From assembly GCF_030463565.1 (NCBI RefSeq), contig NC_134675.1, forward strand, positions 18,745,862 to 18,809,861: a DNA stretch of 64,000 nt, read 5' to 3'. Below the pieces are notes generated by a model. The model did not search any database. It saw nothing but the letters and a program-made list of their open reading frames with translations, and was not told the origin of the DNA. Of this stretch, positions 53,802-63,885 are shown in pieces. A program made the position numbers and the translations under genes. The DNA is from Pelecanus crispus. Taxonomy: Eukaryota; Chordata; Aves; Pelecaniformes; Pelecanidae. How positions within the stretch are numbered: the first letter of the stretch is position 1; every line of letters begins with the position of its first letter.

Positions 53802-54144
53802 GTATCCTAGATGTACAATTTTTCTTTTCAAATCTTTTCTTTTTTTTTCAAGAACAAAAAACATTTCTTTTAAAGAATTAAGTCTTTATTCTCTGTCTTA
53901 AAGTCTGTCATCATTGTGCATGAATAATTCAGAATTTGTTTTCTACTGAATGTATGAAATAGTTATTGTGTGTCACGGTCTGCATTTTCTTTGCCAAGGC
54001 AAAAGCCACTGGCATTTGTGTATACATATAGGGGAGGCTTTTTTTAAGTTTTTGTTTTATTTTGTCTTTAAGCATGCTGTTCTTTGGTCTTTTTCCATTT
54101 TCAGAATGTGGTGTGGTTTGAGAAGAGACAATTATTTTGCTCAC

Positions 54145-54715
54145 TGTCCTGGTTTCGGCTGGGATAGAGTTAATTTTCTTCCTAGCAGCAGGCATAGTGC
54201 TGTGTTTTGGATTTAGTAGGAGAAGAATGTTGATAACACGCTGATGTTTTTAGTTGTTGCTGAGTACTGCTTATGCTAGTCAAGGACTTTTTCAGCTTCC
54301 CATGCTCTGCCAGGCGCACAAGAAACTGGGAGGGGGCACAGCCAGAATAGTTGATCCAAACTGACCAAAGGGCTATTCCATACCATATGACATCATGCTC
54401 AGTATATAAACTGGGGGGGGGTGGCCAGGGAGCAGCGATCGCTGCTCGGGAACTGTCTGGGTATCGGTCGGTGGGTGGTGAGCAATTGCATTGTGCATCA
54501 CTTGCTTCGTGTATCATTATTATTATTATCATTATTATACTGTTACTATTAGCATTACTATTTTACTTTATTTTAATTATTAAACTGTTCTTATCTCAAC
54601 CCAGGAGTGTTTCTCACTCTTACTCCTCCGATTCTCTCCCCCATCCCATCGGGGTAGGGGGAGTGAGCGAGCGGCTGCGTGGTGCTTAGTTGCTGGCTGG
54701 GGCTAAACCACGACA
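54145..54715 (+). mobile_element. 5' LTR of provirus B (type 1)
   Basis: TGTCCTGGTTTCGGCTGGGA to GGCTAAACCACGACA. Core module and TATA at 54361-54410, ATT-rich tract at 54515-54560, ATTAAA near 54578. Confidence 0.95.
54361..54410 (+). promoter_or_regulatory. Conserved LTR core with TATA box, provirus B
   Basis: CTGACCAAAGGGCTATTCCA, TACCATATGACATCATGCTC and AGTATATAAA, the same module as in provirus A and the type-2 LTRs. Confidence 0.6.
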
Positions 54716-54723
54716 GTCCTTTT

Positions 54724-54741
54724 TGGCGCCCAACGTGGGGC
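54724..54741 (+). other. Primer-binding site, tRNA-Lys type
   Basis: TGGCGCCCAACGTGGGGC, eight bases after the LTR end, identical to provirus A. Confidence 0.9.
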
Positions 54742-55537
54742 CCGAAGGGTTTGAGATAACAACAGATTAACTAGAGTGTATTAAGGAGTCTGTTAACAGT
54801 TGCCGGTCACGATATTAGTTCATCTGATCTGCACCATGTTCTTTTTTTTTCAGCACGCGTTAAAGCTTGTTGTTGGTTTGTGTAGTGTGCTATGCTCTGC
54901 AGTGATTCATGATCTTTTGCTTGGGAGGCTCCTTATCAAAACCCTGACCTTGAGCATTCTTTGGTATTTGGGTTTCATACAGAAGTCACTACTGTACTTC
55001 GGGTACTACCTCATAGAGAGAGTTAGCAACTATACTTCTTACTCTGAGAGGCTTGTTGTGGAGGAAATACAGAATGGCACCTTTGCTGCTTTCTTCTATG
55101 ATGTTTCCTCCTTCATTACAACAACTTTCCAGTATCTTGAACACCCTTGGGCAGTTAAGGTACTTCTATTGATACTTCTTGGGAATGTTGTTTCCATTTT
55201 GATAAAGGTCAGTAAGCAGTTTAAAAATATCATCCAGAGATCTACCCCAAGGCTAGATAGTTATGAGTGGCAGGGTGTGTGGGATCGTATGCGCAAGTAC
55301 CTAGGGCAGTGGGGACCTCCAGTGTTTTGGAACTTCACCCCTGAACAAGTGCAGAATCCTGAAGAATTGTATTTGGAAGTATTTGGAAGAAGTATGTTGT
55401 CACCCTGGTAGCTCCAGAGAGACACAAATCATTGCAACATGCTGGGGACTGGCCCATGCCTATCGAGCCGTGGTCAACACTAATCAGTACCCTCAAAAGA
55501 AAGAGAAGGTCTCTGGATCTGATGACAAAACAACAAG

Positions 55538-55732
55538 CACTGTCGCTACTCAAACCCCCACTACAGGCCCTGCGGCTACTCCAACCCCCACTACAGGCCT
55601 TGCAGCTACTCAAACCCCTGCCCCAGGCACTGTGGCTACTCCAGCCACAGCCATGAGCACTGCGGCTACTCAAACCACAGCCATGGGCACTGCGGCTACT
55701 CAAACCCCAGTGACAGACACTGCGGCTAAACC
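55538..55732 (+). repeat. 30-bp tandem repeat in gag, about 6 units
   Basis: In-frame units of the pattern AATQTPTTGT. Provirus A has about three. Confidence 0.88.
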
Positions 55733-56861
55733 AGAGAACCAACCTGCGCCGGTATCAGTTGCCCCTATACAGAAGAAAAAATACACGAGGAAATCAGTTC
55801 GTTTAGTAAGGGATGAAGATGAACCAGGGCCATCACGAGAACCAGAGGAGGAAGAACCCATAAATGAGATGGTGACCACCCGATCCCTATCCCTGAGTGA
55901 GCTGCGAGATATGCGAAAAGATTTCGGTCGTCATCCAGGCGAGCACATCATCACCTGGCTGCTCCGATGCTGGGATAACGGGGCCAGTAGCCTGGATTTA
56001 GAGGGTAGGGAAGCCAAGCAGCTGGGATCCCTTTCTAGGGAAGGGGGCATTGACAAAGCAATTGGAAAAGGGGCAAAACCGCTCAGCCTCTGGAGGCGAC
56101 TTCTGTCAAGTGTGAAGGAAAGGTATCCCTTCAAGGAGGATGTTTTATACCGCCCAAGCAAATGGACCACCGTAGAGAAAGGTATCCAGTACCTGAGGGA
56201 ATTAGGCGTGCTGGAGGTGATTTACAGTGACCTGAATGATGAGCAGTTACCCAAAGACCCAGATGAAGTCAGGTGCACACAACCCATGTGGCGGAAGGTG
56301 GTACGGAGCGCACCAGCATCGTATTCCAACTCGTTGGCAATACTAGCCTGGAAAGACGACGAGGCACCAACGGTGGATGAAGTGGCTAGACAACTCCGGG
56401 ACTACGAAGAAAAGCTCTCTTCCTCCCTACGGGCCTGTGTCTCGGCTGTGGAAAAACTGTCTGAAAAAATGTGCCAAGAGTTCCAACAACTCAGAGAGGA
56501 TCTGTCCTACTCCCCACCTGCACGGACCAGTGTCTCAGCCATTAGGAGTCAACGTCCCTATGCTCAAGAGAGAGGATATAGAGGATACACACCACGGGGC
56601 ACCCTGTGGTTTTACCTGCGTGATTATGGAGAGGACATGAGAAAGTGGGATGGAAAACCCACCTCAACCTTAGAGGCACGGGTGCGTGAGTTGCAAGGAA
56701 AAACTATTAGAAAAGGCAGTTCTCCCAGGAAAATTGCAGCTCCAGTTTCCAGTGAGCAGTTCCCGAGACAGAGTAAGAGGGCTAATTTTACTTCCGACCT
56801 TGATCAGGGGACTTTTGATTCACATTTACAGGAAGTGAACAGCGAATACTGTGACCAGTGT

Positions 56862-56864
56862 TAG
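56862..56864 (+). promoter_or_regulatory. In-frame UAG at the gag-pol junction of provirus B
   Basis: Gag ends at TAG and pol continues in the same frame for 671 codons without a nearby ATG. The downstream context AGGGGCCCTGCC is conserved in A and C and nearly so in D. This fits termination-suppression expression of Pol, as is known for gammaretroviruses. Confidence 0.65.
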
Positions 56865-58877
56865 AGGGGCCCTGCCTCCAGCCAGGTGGAGGAAAGGGAC
56901 AACCAGGTTTCCTGGACTGTGTGGATTCGATGGCCTGGAACATCAGACCCACAGGAGTATAAGGCTCTAGTGGACACTGGTGCACAGTGCACGCTAATGC
57001 CATCAAACTATAGAGGGGCAGAACCCATCTGTATTTCTGGAGTGACAGGGGGATCCCAACAGCTAACTGTACTGGAAGCTGAAGTGAGCCTAACTGGGAA
57101 TGAGTGGCAAAAGCACCCCATTGTGACTGGCCCAGACGCTCCGTGCATCCTTGGCATAGACTACCTCAGGAGAGGGTATTTCAAGGACCCAAAAGGGTAC
57201 CGGTGGGCTTTTGGTATAGCTGCTTTGGAGACAGAGGAAATTAAACAGTTGTCCACCTTGCCCGGTCTCTCAGAGGACCCTTCGATTGTAGGGTTGCTGA
57301 AGGTTGAAGAACAACAGGTGCCGATCGCTACCACAACTGTGCACAGGCGGCAATATTGCACCAACCGAGACTCCCTGATTCCCATCCATAACCTGATTCG
57401 TCGACTGGAGAGCCAGGGAGTGATCAGCAAGACTCGCTCACCCTTTAACAGTCCCATATGGCCAGTGCGAAAGTCTAACGGGGAGTGCAGACTAACAGTG
57501 GACTATCGTGGCCTGAGCGAAGTTACACCGCCACTGAGTGCTGCCATGCCAGACATGCTAGAACTTCAATACGAACTGGAGTCAAAGGCAGCTAAGTGGT
57601 ATGCCACAATTGATATTGCTAATGCATTTTTCTCCATCCCTTTGGCAGCAGAGTGCAGGCCCCAGTTTGCTTTTACCTGGAGGGGTGTTCAGTACACCTG
57701 GAACCGACTGCCCCAGGGGTGGAAGCACAGCCCCACCATTTGCCATGGACTGATCCAGACAGCACTGGAACAGGGTGAAGCTCCAGAACATCTGCAGTAC
57801 ATTGATGACATCATTGTGTGGGGCAACACAGCAGAAGAAGTTTCTGAGAAGGGAAAGAAAATAGTCCAAATCCTTCTGAAGGCTGGTTTTGCCATAAAAC
57901 AGAGTAAGGTCAAGGGGCCTGCACAGGAGATCCAGTTCTTAGGAATAAAATGGCAAGATGGACGTCGTCAGATCCCAATGGATGTGATCAACAAAATAAC
58001 AGCTATGTCCCCACCAACTAGCAAAAAGGAAACACAAGCTTTCTTAGGCGTTGTGGGTTTTTGGAGAATGCATATTCCAAATTACAGCCAGATCGTAAGC
58101 CCTCTCTATCAAGTGACCCAGAAGAAGAACGAATTCAAATGGGGCCCTGAGCAACAACAAGCCTTTGAACAAATTAAACGGGAGATAGTTCATGCAGTAG
58201 CCCTTGGGCCAGTCTCGGCAGGGCAGGATATTAAAAACGTGCTCTACACCGCAGCCGGGGAGAATGGCCCTACCTGGAAGCTCTGGCAGAAAGCACCAGG
58301 GGAGACTCGAGGTCGACCCCTAGGGTTTTGGAGTCGGGGATACAGAGGATCCGAAGCCCGCTATACTCCAACTGAGAAAGAGATACTGGCAGCATATGAA
58401 GGGGTTCGAGCTGCTTCAGAAGTGGTTGGTACTGAAGCACAGCTCCTGCTGGCACCCCGACTGCCGGTGCTGGGCTGGATGTTCAAAGGGAGAGTCCCCT
58501 CTACACATCATGCAACTGATGCTACATGGAGTAAGTGGGTTGCATTGATCACAAAACGGGCTCGAATAGGAAACCCCAGTCGCCCAGGAATCTTGGAAGT
58601 GATCATGGACTGGCCAGAAGGGAAAAACCTTAGAATATCACCAGAGGAGGAGGTGACACGTGCTGAAGAGGCCCCACTGTATAATAAATATCCAGAAAAT
58701 GAGAAGCAATATGCCCTGTTCACTGATGGGTCCTGTCATCTTGTGGGAAAGCATTGGAGGTGGAAAGCTGCTGTATGGAGTCCTATACGACAAGTCGCAG
58801 AAACTGCTGAAGGAGAAGGGGAGTCGAGTCAGTTTGCAGAGGTGAAAGCCATTCAGCTGGGCTTTAGATATTGCTGA
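56865..58877 (+). CDS. pol: Protease, reverse transcriptase and most of RNase H of provirus B
   Basis: An open frame with aspartic protease (ALVDTGAQCTLM), ILGIDYLRRGYF, RT domain (catalytic Asp in TIDIANAFFSIPL, LPQGWKHSPTI, YIDDIIVWG), connection ([15 protein letters not shown]) and the start of RNase H (ALFTDGSC, SSQFAEVKAI). All catalytic motifs up to there look intact, so this is the best preserved retroviral enzyme region in the window. The frame is lost in RNase H just before the YTDSW motif. The motif style (SPTI, YIDD) resembles ERV-L/class III and gamma-like pol; exact class needs a tree. Confidence 0.92.
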   Translation, partial: RGPASSQVEERDNQVSWTVWIRWPGTSDPQEYKALVDTGAQCTLMPSNYRGAEPICISGVTGGSQQLTVLEAEVSLTGNEWQKHPIVTGPDAPCILGIDYLRRGYFKDPKGYRWAFGIAALETEEIKQLSTLPGLSEDPSIVGLLKVEEQQVPIATTTVHRRQYCTNRDSLIPIHNLIRRLESQGVISKTRSPFNSPIWPVRKSNGECRLTVDYRGLSEVTPPLSAAMPDMLELQYELESKAAKWYATIDIANAFFSIPLAAECRPQFAFTWRGVQYTWNRLPQGWKHSPTICHGLIQTALEQGEAPEHLQYIDDIIVWGNTAEEVSEKGKKIVQILLKAGFAIKQSKVKGPAQEIQFLGIKWQDGRRQIPMDVINKITAMSPPTSKKETQAFLGVVGFWRMHIPNYSQIVSPLYQVTQKKNEFKWGPEQQQAFEQIKREIVHAVALGPVSAGQDIKNVLYTAAGENGPTWKLWQKAPGETRGRPLGFWSRGYRGSEARYTPTEKEILAAYEGVRAASEVVGTEAQLLLAPRLPVLGWMFKGRVPSTHHATDATWSKWVALITKRARIGNPSRPGILEVIMDWPEGKNLRISPEEEVTRAEEAPLYNKYPENEKQYALFTDGSCHLVGKHWRWKAAVWSPIRQVAETAEGEGESSQFAEVKAIQLGFRYC

Positions 58878-60000
58878 ATGAGAAAAGTGGCCAGTCCTTT
58901 ATCTCTATACTGACTCATGGATGGTGGCAAATGCCCTGTGGGGGTGGCTGCAGCAATGGAAGCAGAGCAACTGGCAGCGCAGAGGCAAACCAATCTGGGC
59001 TGCCGCATTGTGGCAAGATATTGCTGCCCGGGTAGAGAACCTGGTTGTAAAAGTTCGTCATGTAGATGCTCATGTACCTAAGAGTCGGGCCACTGAAGAA
59101 CATCAAAACAACCAGCAAGTAGATCAGGCTGCTAAGATTGAAGTGGCTCAGGTGGATCTGGACTGGCAACATAAGGGTGAATTATTTATAGCTCGGTGGG
59201 CCCATGATGCCTCAGGCCATCAAGGAAGGGATGCAACGTATAAATGGGCTCGTGATCGAGGGGTGGACTTAACTATGGACAGTATTGCACAGGTTATTCA
59301 TGAGTGTGAAACATGCGCTGCAATCAAGCAAGCCAAGCAGTTCAAGCCCCTCGGGTATAGTGAACGATGGCTGAAATATAAATATGGGGAGGCCTGGCAG
59401 ATTGATTACATCACACTCCCACAGACCCGCCAAGGCAAGCGCTATGTGCTCACCATGGTGGAAGCATCCACTGGATGGCTGGAAACATATCCCGTGCCCC
59501 ATGCCACCACCCGGAACACCATCCTGGGCCTTGAAAAGCAAGTCCTGTGGCGACATGGCACCCCAGAAAGAATCGAGTCAGACAATGGGACTCATTTCCA
59601 AAACAACCTCATAGACACCTGGGCCAAAGAGCATGGCATTGAGTGGGTATATCACATCCCTTACCATGCACCAGCCTCCGGGAAAATTGAGCGATACAAT
59701 GGATTGTTAAAGACTACCCTGAGAGCAATGGGTGGTGGGACATTCAAACATTGGGATACACATTTAGCAAAAGCCACCTGGTTAGTTAACACCAGGGGAT
59801 CTGCCAATCGAGCTGGCCCTGCCCAATCAAAACTTTTACGTACTGTAGAAGGAGATAAAGTTCCTGTAGTGCACATGAAAAATATGCTGGGGAAGACAGT
59901 CTGGGTTACTTCCCCCTCTGGCAAAGGCAAACCCATTCGTGGGATTGTTTTTGCTCAAGGACCTGGGTGCACTTGGTGGGTGATGCGAAAGGATGGGTAA
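58878..60000 (+). pseudogene. pol: RNase H end and integrase of provirus B
   Basis: The open part 58921-60000 carries YTDSWMVANALWGWL, the HHCC zinc region (HDASGHQGRD...CETCAAIKQ), the core triad in WQIDYITLP, IESDNGTHF and ASGKIERYNG, and a C-terminal domain ending early at a TAA (59998) where provirus A reads on for 17 residues. All three catalytic acids are present. The link to the upstream frame is broken by one extra G in the CTGGGCTTTAG stretch and by the TGA in GAATGAGAA, the latter shared with provirus A. Confidence 0.9.
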
Positions 60001-60518
60001 GTCCGATGTGTACCTCAAGGGAATTTGATTTTGGGTGAAAATAGCCAATGAACTGAATTGTATGATATTAATTGCTATATAATACTGTATGTTATCTCTT
60101 AACTGTATGTTATCTCTTAACTGCATGTTAATATAATAATATATTAGGTTAATATTAAGTATATAATACTGTATATTATGATTGCTATATGCCACATCAG
60201 TGGTATTGCAGTAAGAATTGCCCAGCTTAATGAAAATGAACTTTGATGAAACCATGTTGGAATGAGAACTGACTTCAGCATGCAACAGTCCAACACTGCA
60301 CACCACCTCTCCTGCTCTGAAAGACCGTGATGACAGATGGAACCCAAAGTCATGGGCTAAATGAACTCAATGGACATTTTAGAGGGATGGGCCATAGACG
60401 AAGGGAATGATACCTGTGTGTATATCAAGATAGGGAAAGCGGTGGTGATTAATTGGAACACATTGGAAAGGGGAGGGCCTGTGCATGACGTAGATGGTAT
60501 AGAATAAGGGGTGGATAC
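60001..60518 (+). other. 3' non-coding region of provirus B
   Basis: Counterpart of 42971-43451: AT-rich TGTATGTTATCTCTTAAC repeats at 60086-60125, then sequence ending GAATAAGGGGTGGATAC before the LTR. No env. Confidence 0.75.
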
Positions 60519-61089
60519 TGTCCTGGTTTTGGCTGGGATAGAGTTAATTTTCTTCCTAGCAGCAGGCATAGTGCTGTGTTTTGGATTTAGTAGGAGAAGA
60601 ATGTTGATAACACACTGATGTTTTTAGTTGTTGCTGAGTACTGCTTATGCTAGTCAAGGACTTTTTCAGCTTCCCATGCTCTGCCAGGTACACAAGAAAC
60701 TGGGAGGGGGCACAGCCAGAATAGTTGATCCAAACTGACCAAAGGGCTATTCCATACCATATGACATCATGCTCAGTATATAAACTGGGGGGGGGTGGCC
60801 AGGGAGCAGCGATCGCTGCTTGGGAACTGTCTGGGTATCAGTCGGCGGGTGGTGAGCAATTGCATTGTGCATCACTTGCTTCGTGTATCATTATTATTAA
60901 TATCATTATTATACTGTTACTATTAGCATTACTATTTTACTTTATTTTAATTATTAAACTGTTCTTACCTCAACCCAGGAGTGTTTCTCACTCTTACTCC
61001 TCCGATTCTTTCCCCCATCCCATCGGGGTAGGGGGAGTGAGCGAGCGGCTGCGTGGTGCTTAGTTGCTGGCTGGGGCTAAACCACGACA
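60519..61089 (+). mobile_element. 3' LTR of provirus B (type 1)
   Basis: TGTCCTGGTTTTGGCTGGGA to GGCTAAACCACGACA, 571 bp, followed by the duplicated CTCAC. Confidence 0.95.
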
Positions 61090-61307
61090 CTCACTCAAAA
61101 TATCCATTATGTGTTCCTTTCTGCAACGATTCGAAATGCCCATCAGTTTGTTGAATGGATTTGCCATCGTCACAAACAGGTAATATTTCTGATGTGATAT
61201 ACCTCCACCCTTGTACTCTTGTGACATAATACTGTCTCTTCAGTTGATGAGAACTGGACTTTTGAGCCTCTTTTTAGTCATCTTATTATTGCTTATAAAT
61301 GATGGTA

Positions 61308-62684
61308 TAGAATCATAGAATGCTTTGGGTTGAAAGGGACCTTTAGAGGTCATCTAGCTCAACCCCCCTGCAGTGAGCAGTGAGCAGGGACAGCTTTAAC
61401 TAGATCAGGTTGCTCAGAGCCCCATCCAACCTGACCTTGAATGTTGCCAGGGATGGGGCCTCTACCACCTCTCTGGGCAACCTGTTCCAGTGCTTCACCA
61501 CCCTCATTGTAAAAAATTTCTTTCTAATGTCTAGTCTAAATCTATTCTTCTTTAGTTTAAATCCGTTATTTCTTGTCCTGTCACAACAGGCCTTGTTAAA
61601 AAGATTCTCCCCATCTTTCCTGTAGGCCCCCTTTAAGTATTGGAAGGTTGCAATAGGGTCTCTTCGCAGCCTTCTCGTCTCTAGGCTGAACAATCCCAAC
61701 TCTCTCAGCCTGGCCTCATAGGAGAGGTGCTCCAGCCCTCGGATCTTTTTGGTGGCCCTCCTCTGGACCCGCTCCAGCAGGTCCATGTCCTTCTTGTGCT
61801 GAGGGCCCCAGAGCTGGACACAGTACTCCAGATGAGGTCTTACCAGAGCAGAGCAGAGGGGCAGAATCACCTCCCTCGACCTGCTGGCCACGCTTCTTTT
61901 GATGCAGCCCAGGATACAGTTGGCTTTCTGGGCTGCAAGTGCACATTGCCGGCTCATATCCAGCTTTTCATCTACCAGTACCCCCAAGTCCTTCTCCGCA
62001 GGGCTGCTCTCAATCCCTTCATCCCCCAGCCTGTATTGATATCGGGGGTTGCCCTGTCCCAGGTGCAGGGCCTTGCACTTGGCCTTGTTGAACCTCATGA
62101 GGTTCACAGAGGCCCACCTCTCCAGCTTGTCCAGGTCCCTTTGGATGACATCTCGTCGTTCTGGCGTGTCAACCGCACCACTCAGCTTGGTGTCATCTGC
62201 AAACTTGCTGAGGGTGCACTCGATCCCACTGTCTATGTCATTGATGAAGATGTTAAACAGCACTGGTCCCAGTACGGACCCCTGAGGGACTCCACTTGTC
62301 ACCGGTCTCCATGTGGACATCGAGCCATTGACCACGACCCTCTGGATGCGACCATCCAGCCAATTCCTTATCCACCGAACAGTCCACCCATCAAACCCAT
62401 ATCTCTCCAATTTAGAGAGAAGGATGTTGTGGGGGACTGTGTCGAACGCTTTACAGAAATCCAAGTAGATGACATCCATTTCTTTTCCCTTGTCCACTGA
62501 TGCGGTCACTCCTTCATAGAAAGCCACTAGGTTGGTCAGGCAGGACTTGCCCTTGGTGAATCCGTGCTGGCTGTCTCGAATCACCTCCCTGTCCTCCATG
62601 TGCTTGAGCATAGCTTCTAGGAGGATCTGTTCCATGATCTTCCCAGGCACAGAGGTGAGGCTGACAGGTCGATAGTTCCCAGGA
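61308..62684 (-). mobile_element. 5'-truncated CR1 with open RT frame, in MTREX intron
   Basis: The minus strand is open from 62692 to 61400 (about 430 codons): [60 protein letters not shown] and the C-terminal [14 protein letters not shown]. It is cut at its 5' end after the first RT blocks. The tail at 61308 has ATAGAATCATAGAATGC. No stop in the remaining coding part, so it is a recent insertion, very close in sequence to the 2.6-kb copy. It lacks its own start and endonuclease. Confidence 0.93.
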
Positions 62685-62692
62685 TAGATCAC

Positions 62693-63786
62693 TCCTATTT
62701 TCTTTGGTTGTACTCCTAGCCTTTGCAGCTATACTGGCTGTTGGTTCTACATAGTAACATTAAAGCTGTTTCTTTAAAGTTTATTTTCAACACTTACTTG
62801 CACACTACCTTGATTTCAACAAACATTTTGAATTATGAAACATGATGAACGTAGTATAATTCTCAGAGGGCCGATAGAGAAGTGTATATTTGGAGAATTT
62901 TTTGAAGAACTCAGGAAAAAGGCCATGTGGGAATCAAAAGTAAATCATAAATCCATAGGAAATACTATATATGCATGCAAATAAAATGAGAAGAGAGGAA
63001 TGTGACAAATCTATCCTGTCCCATAACAGGATAAACATAATAAACATAAGTTTATTTTATTCTGTTTTTTAAGAGATGCTTTTGCAGCAAGGAATATAGG
63101 AATTAGAATTGGGGAAGTTACTATTCACAAGAGGTTGTTCTGATTTTTATAAATTTCCCAAAGATTGATTCTTGTGTGGTTTGTAATGAAAGGAGTGTAG
63201 CATAAGAGATGTCTACTCAAGCTTGGCACAAAACCTTGACTTTGTTTTGCAGAACACTATACTGTGATTTTTGTTTTTAAAGCAGATTTATGTAATAGTT
63301 AATGTCTTAAAAGAATTGTTTTGTTTATTTTTTTCTAAACAAGCTTTTCCCATGCATTAAAACCTTAAATGTTTTTAAAAGTCTACAGTGTGTCTTTTTT
63401 AGGTGGTGTAAAAATACTGCAGGCTGTTTTACAAAATAGAAATTAACAGTTCTTCCTTTGGTTTTAAAAGGTATTAGGGTTTTGAGTCTGTGTAATAATA
63501 TAGAAGAAAACATTACTGTCCTTACTTTTTCTGTTTATGAGAAAGAATTTTTGTAGCCAATTTTTGTTCTTCTAAAGGATTTGCAAACTTTCATGTTCTT
63601 AAGCAACATTATTAGTACAAATCCATACTCAAGAAAGAAAATTTATCTTAGTTTCTGTGAGTCTTACTTTCTGGTTTTTAGAAAGATGTAGTAGTAGTAA
63701 TGTATTGAGTTTTCCATCAAGCAAGTATTTTTACAATGCAATTTGAAACATAAAATATTTACGTGTATACTGTTCTTTCTTTACAT
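62693..63786. other. MTREX intron, single-copy
   Basis: AT-rich DNA between the split exon and the next MTREX exon. No further exon, repeat family or RNA gene seen. Confidence 0.5.
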
Positions 63787-63885
63787 CCTTGCCATGTGAT
63801 TTACACAGACTATCGACCCACTCCACTGCAGCATTATATATTCCCAGCAGGAGGAGATGGACTCCATCTGGTTGTTGATGAAAAT
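63787..63885 (+). pseudogene. MTREX: MTREX exon with lost acceptor
   Basis: 99 bp encoding [20 protein letters not shown] then [13 protein letters not shown], a perfect-looking match to MTREX, with donor AAAAT/GTAAGG. The base pair in front of the exon is AT (TTTACAT) instead of the required AG, so normal splicing into this exon should fail. The coding sequence is otherwise undamaged. The window ends shortly after it, and the gene's later exons lie outside. Confidence 0.93.

Larger units (their letters stand above)
54836..56864 (+). pseudogene. gag: gag of provirus B, one frameshift
   Basis: The ATG used in provirus A (37847) is present here, while the upstream ATG of A is ACG. Three hydrophobic segments and two sequons (NYTS, NGTF) are conserved. 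A tandem 10-bp duplication (TATTTGGAAG twice, 55368-55388) shifts the frame, giving ORFs 54836-55411 and 55383-56864. The second part holds the Thr/Ala/Pro repeat array (about six 10-residue units), KKKYTRKSVRLVRDEDEPGP, and the helical C-terminal part also seen in A. It ends YCDQC at the UAG junction. No zinc knuckle. The conservation between copies of both membrane and soluble parts suggests one translated protein in the ancestor. Confidence 0.85.
54145..61089 (+). mobile_element. Complete provirus B (Lys-primed, env-less ERV)
   Basis: 6945 bp, LTR-PBS-gag-pro-pol-LTR, in a coding exon of the MTREX remnant with a perfect 5-bp duplication CTCAC. Both LTRs are 571 bp and differ at about 10 positions by my count (under 2%), so it is younger than provirus A. 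The protease-RT-RNase H frame is open for 663 codons. Defects: a 10-bp duplication frameshifts gag at about 55372, an RNase H frameshift and TGA near 58860-58880, and an early stop at the integrase end. No env. Same orientation as the host gene, as for provirus A. Confidence 0.96.
54105..61179 (+). pseudogene. MTREX: MTREX exon split by provirus B, with in-frame stop
   Basis: The exon opens after CCATTTTCAG with ECGVV, a TGA where MTREX has Trp, and EETIILL, and is cut at 54144. It resumes at 61095 and encodes NIHYVFLSATIRNAHQFVEW then ICHRHKQ up to the donor CAACAG-type CACAAACAG/GTAATA (61179). SAT is helicase motif III. CTCAC is present once on each side of the provirus (54140-54144 and 61090-61094). 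Original length 125 bp. Several otherwise conserved residues are changed (R to C, P to R, R to H). The stop and the insertion each abolish function. Confidence 0.94.

Noticed and set aside
54800..55411. 203-codon membrane-protein frame as an independent accessory gene of provirus B
   Set aside because: In provirus A the same frame is continuous with the rest of gag. The separation in B comes from a 10-bp duplication.
58921..60000. Integrase frame as a separate gene
   Set aside because: It is the continuation of pol after an RNase H frameshift; it has no start codon context of its own.
63325..63513. Short minus-strand frame in the last MTREX intron
   Set aside because: AT-rich chance frame with no similarity and no signals.
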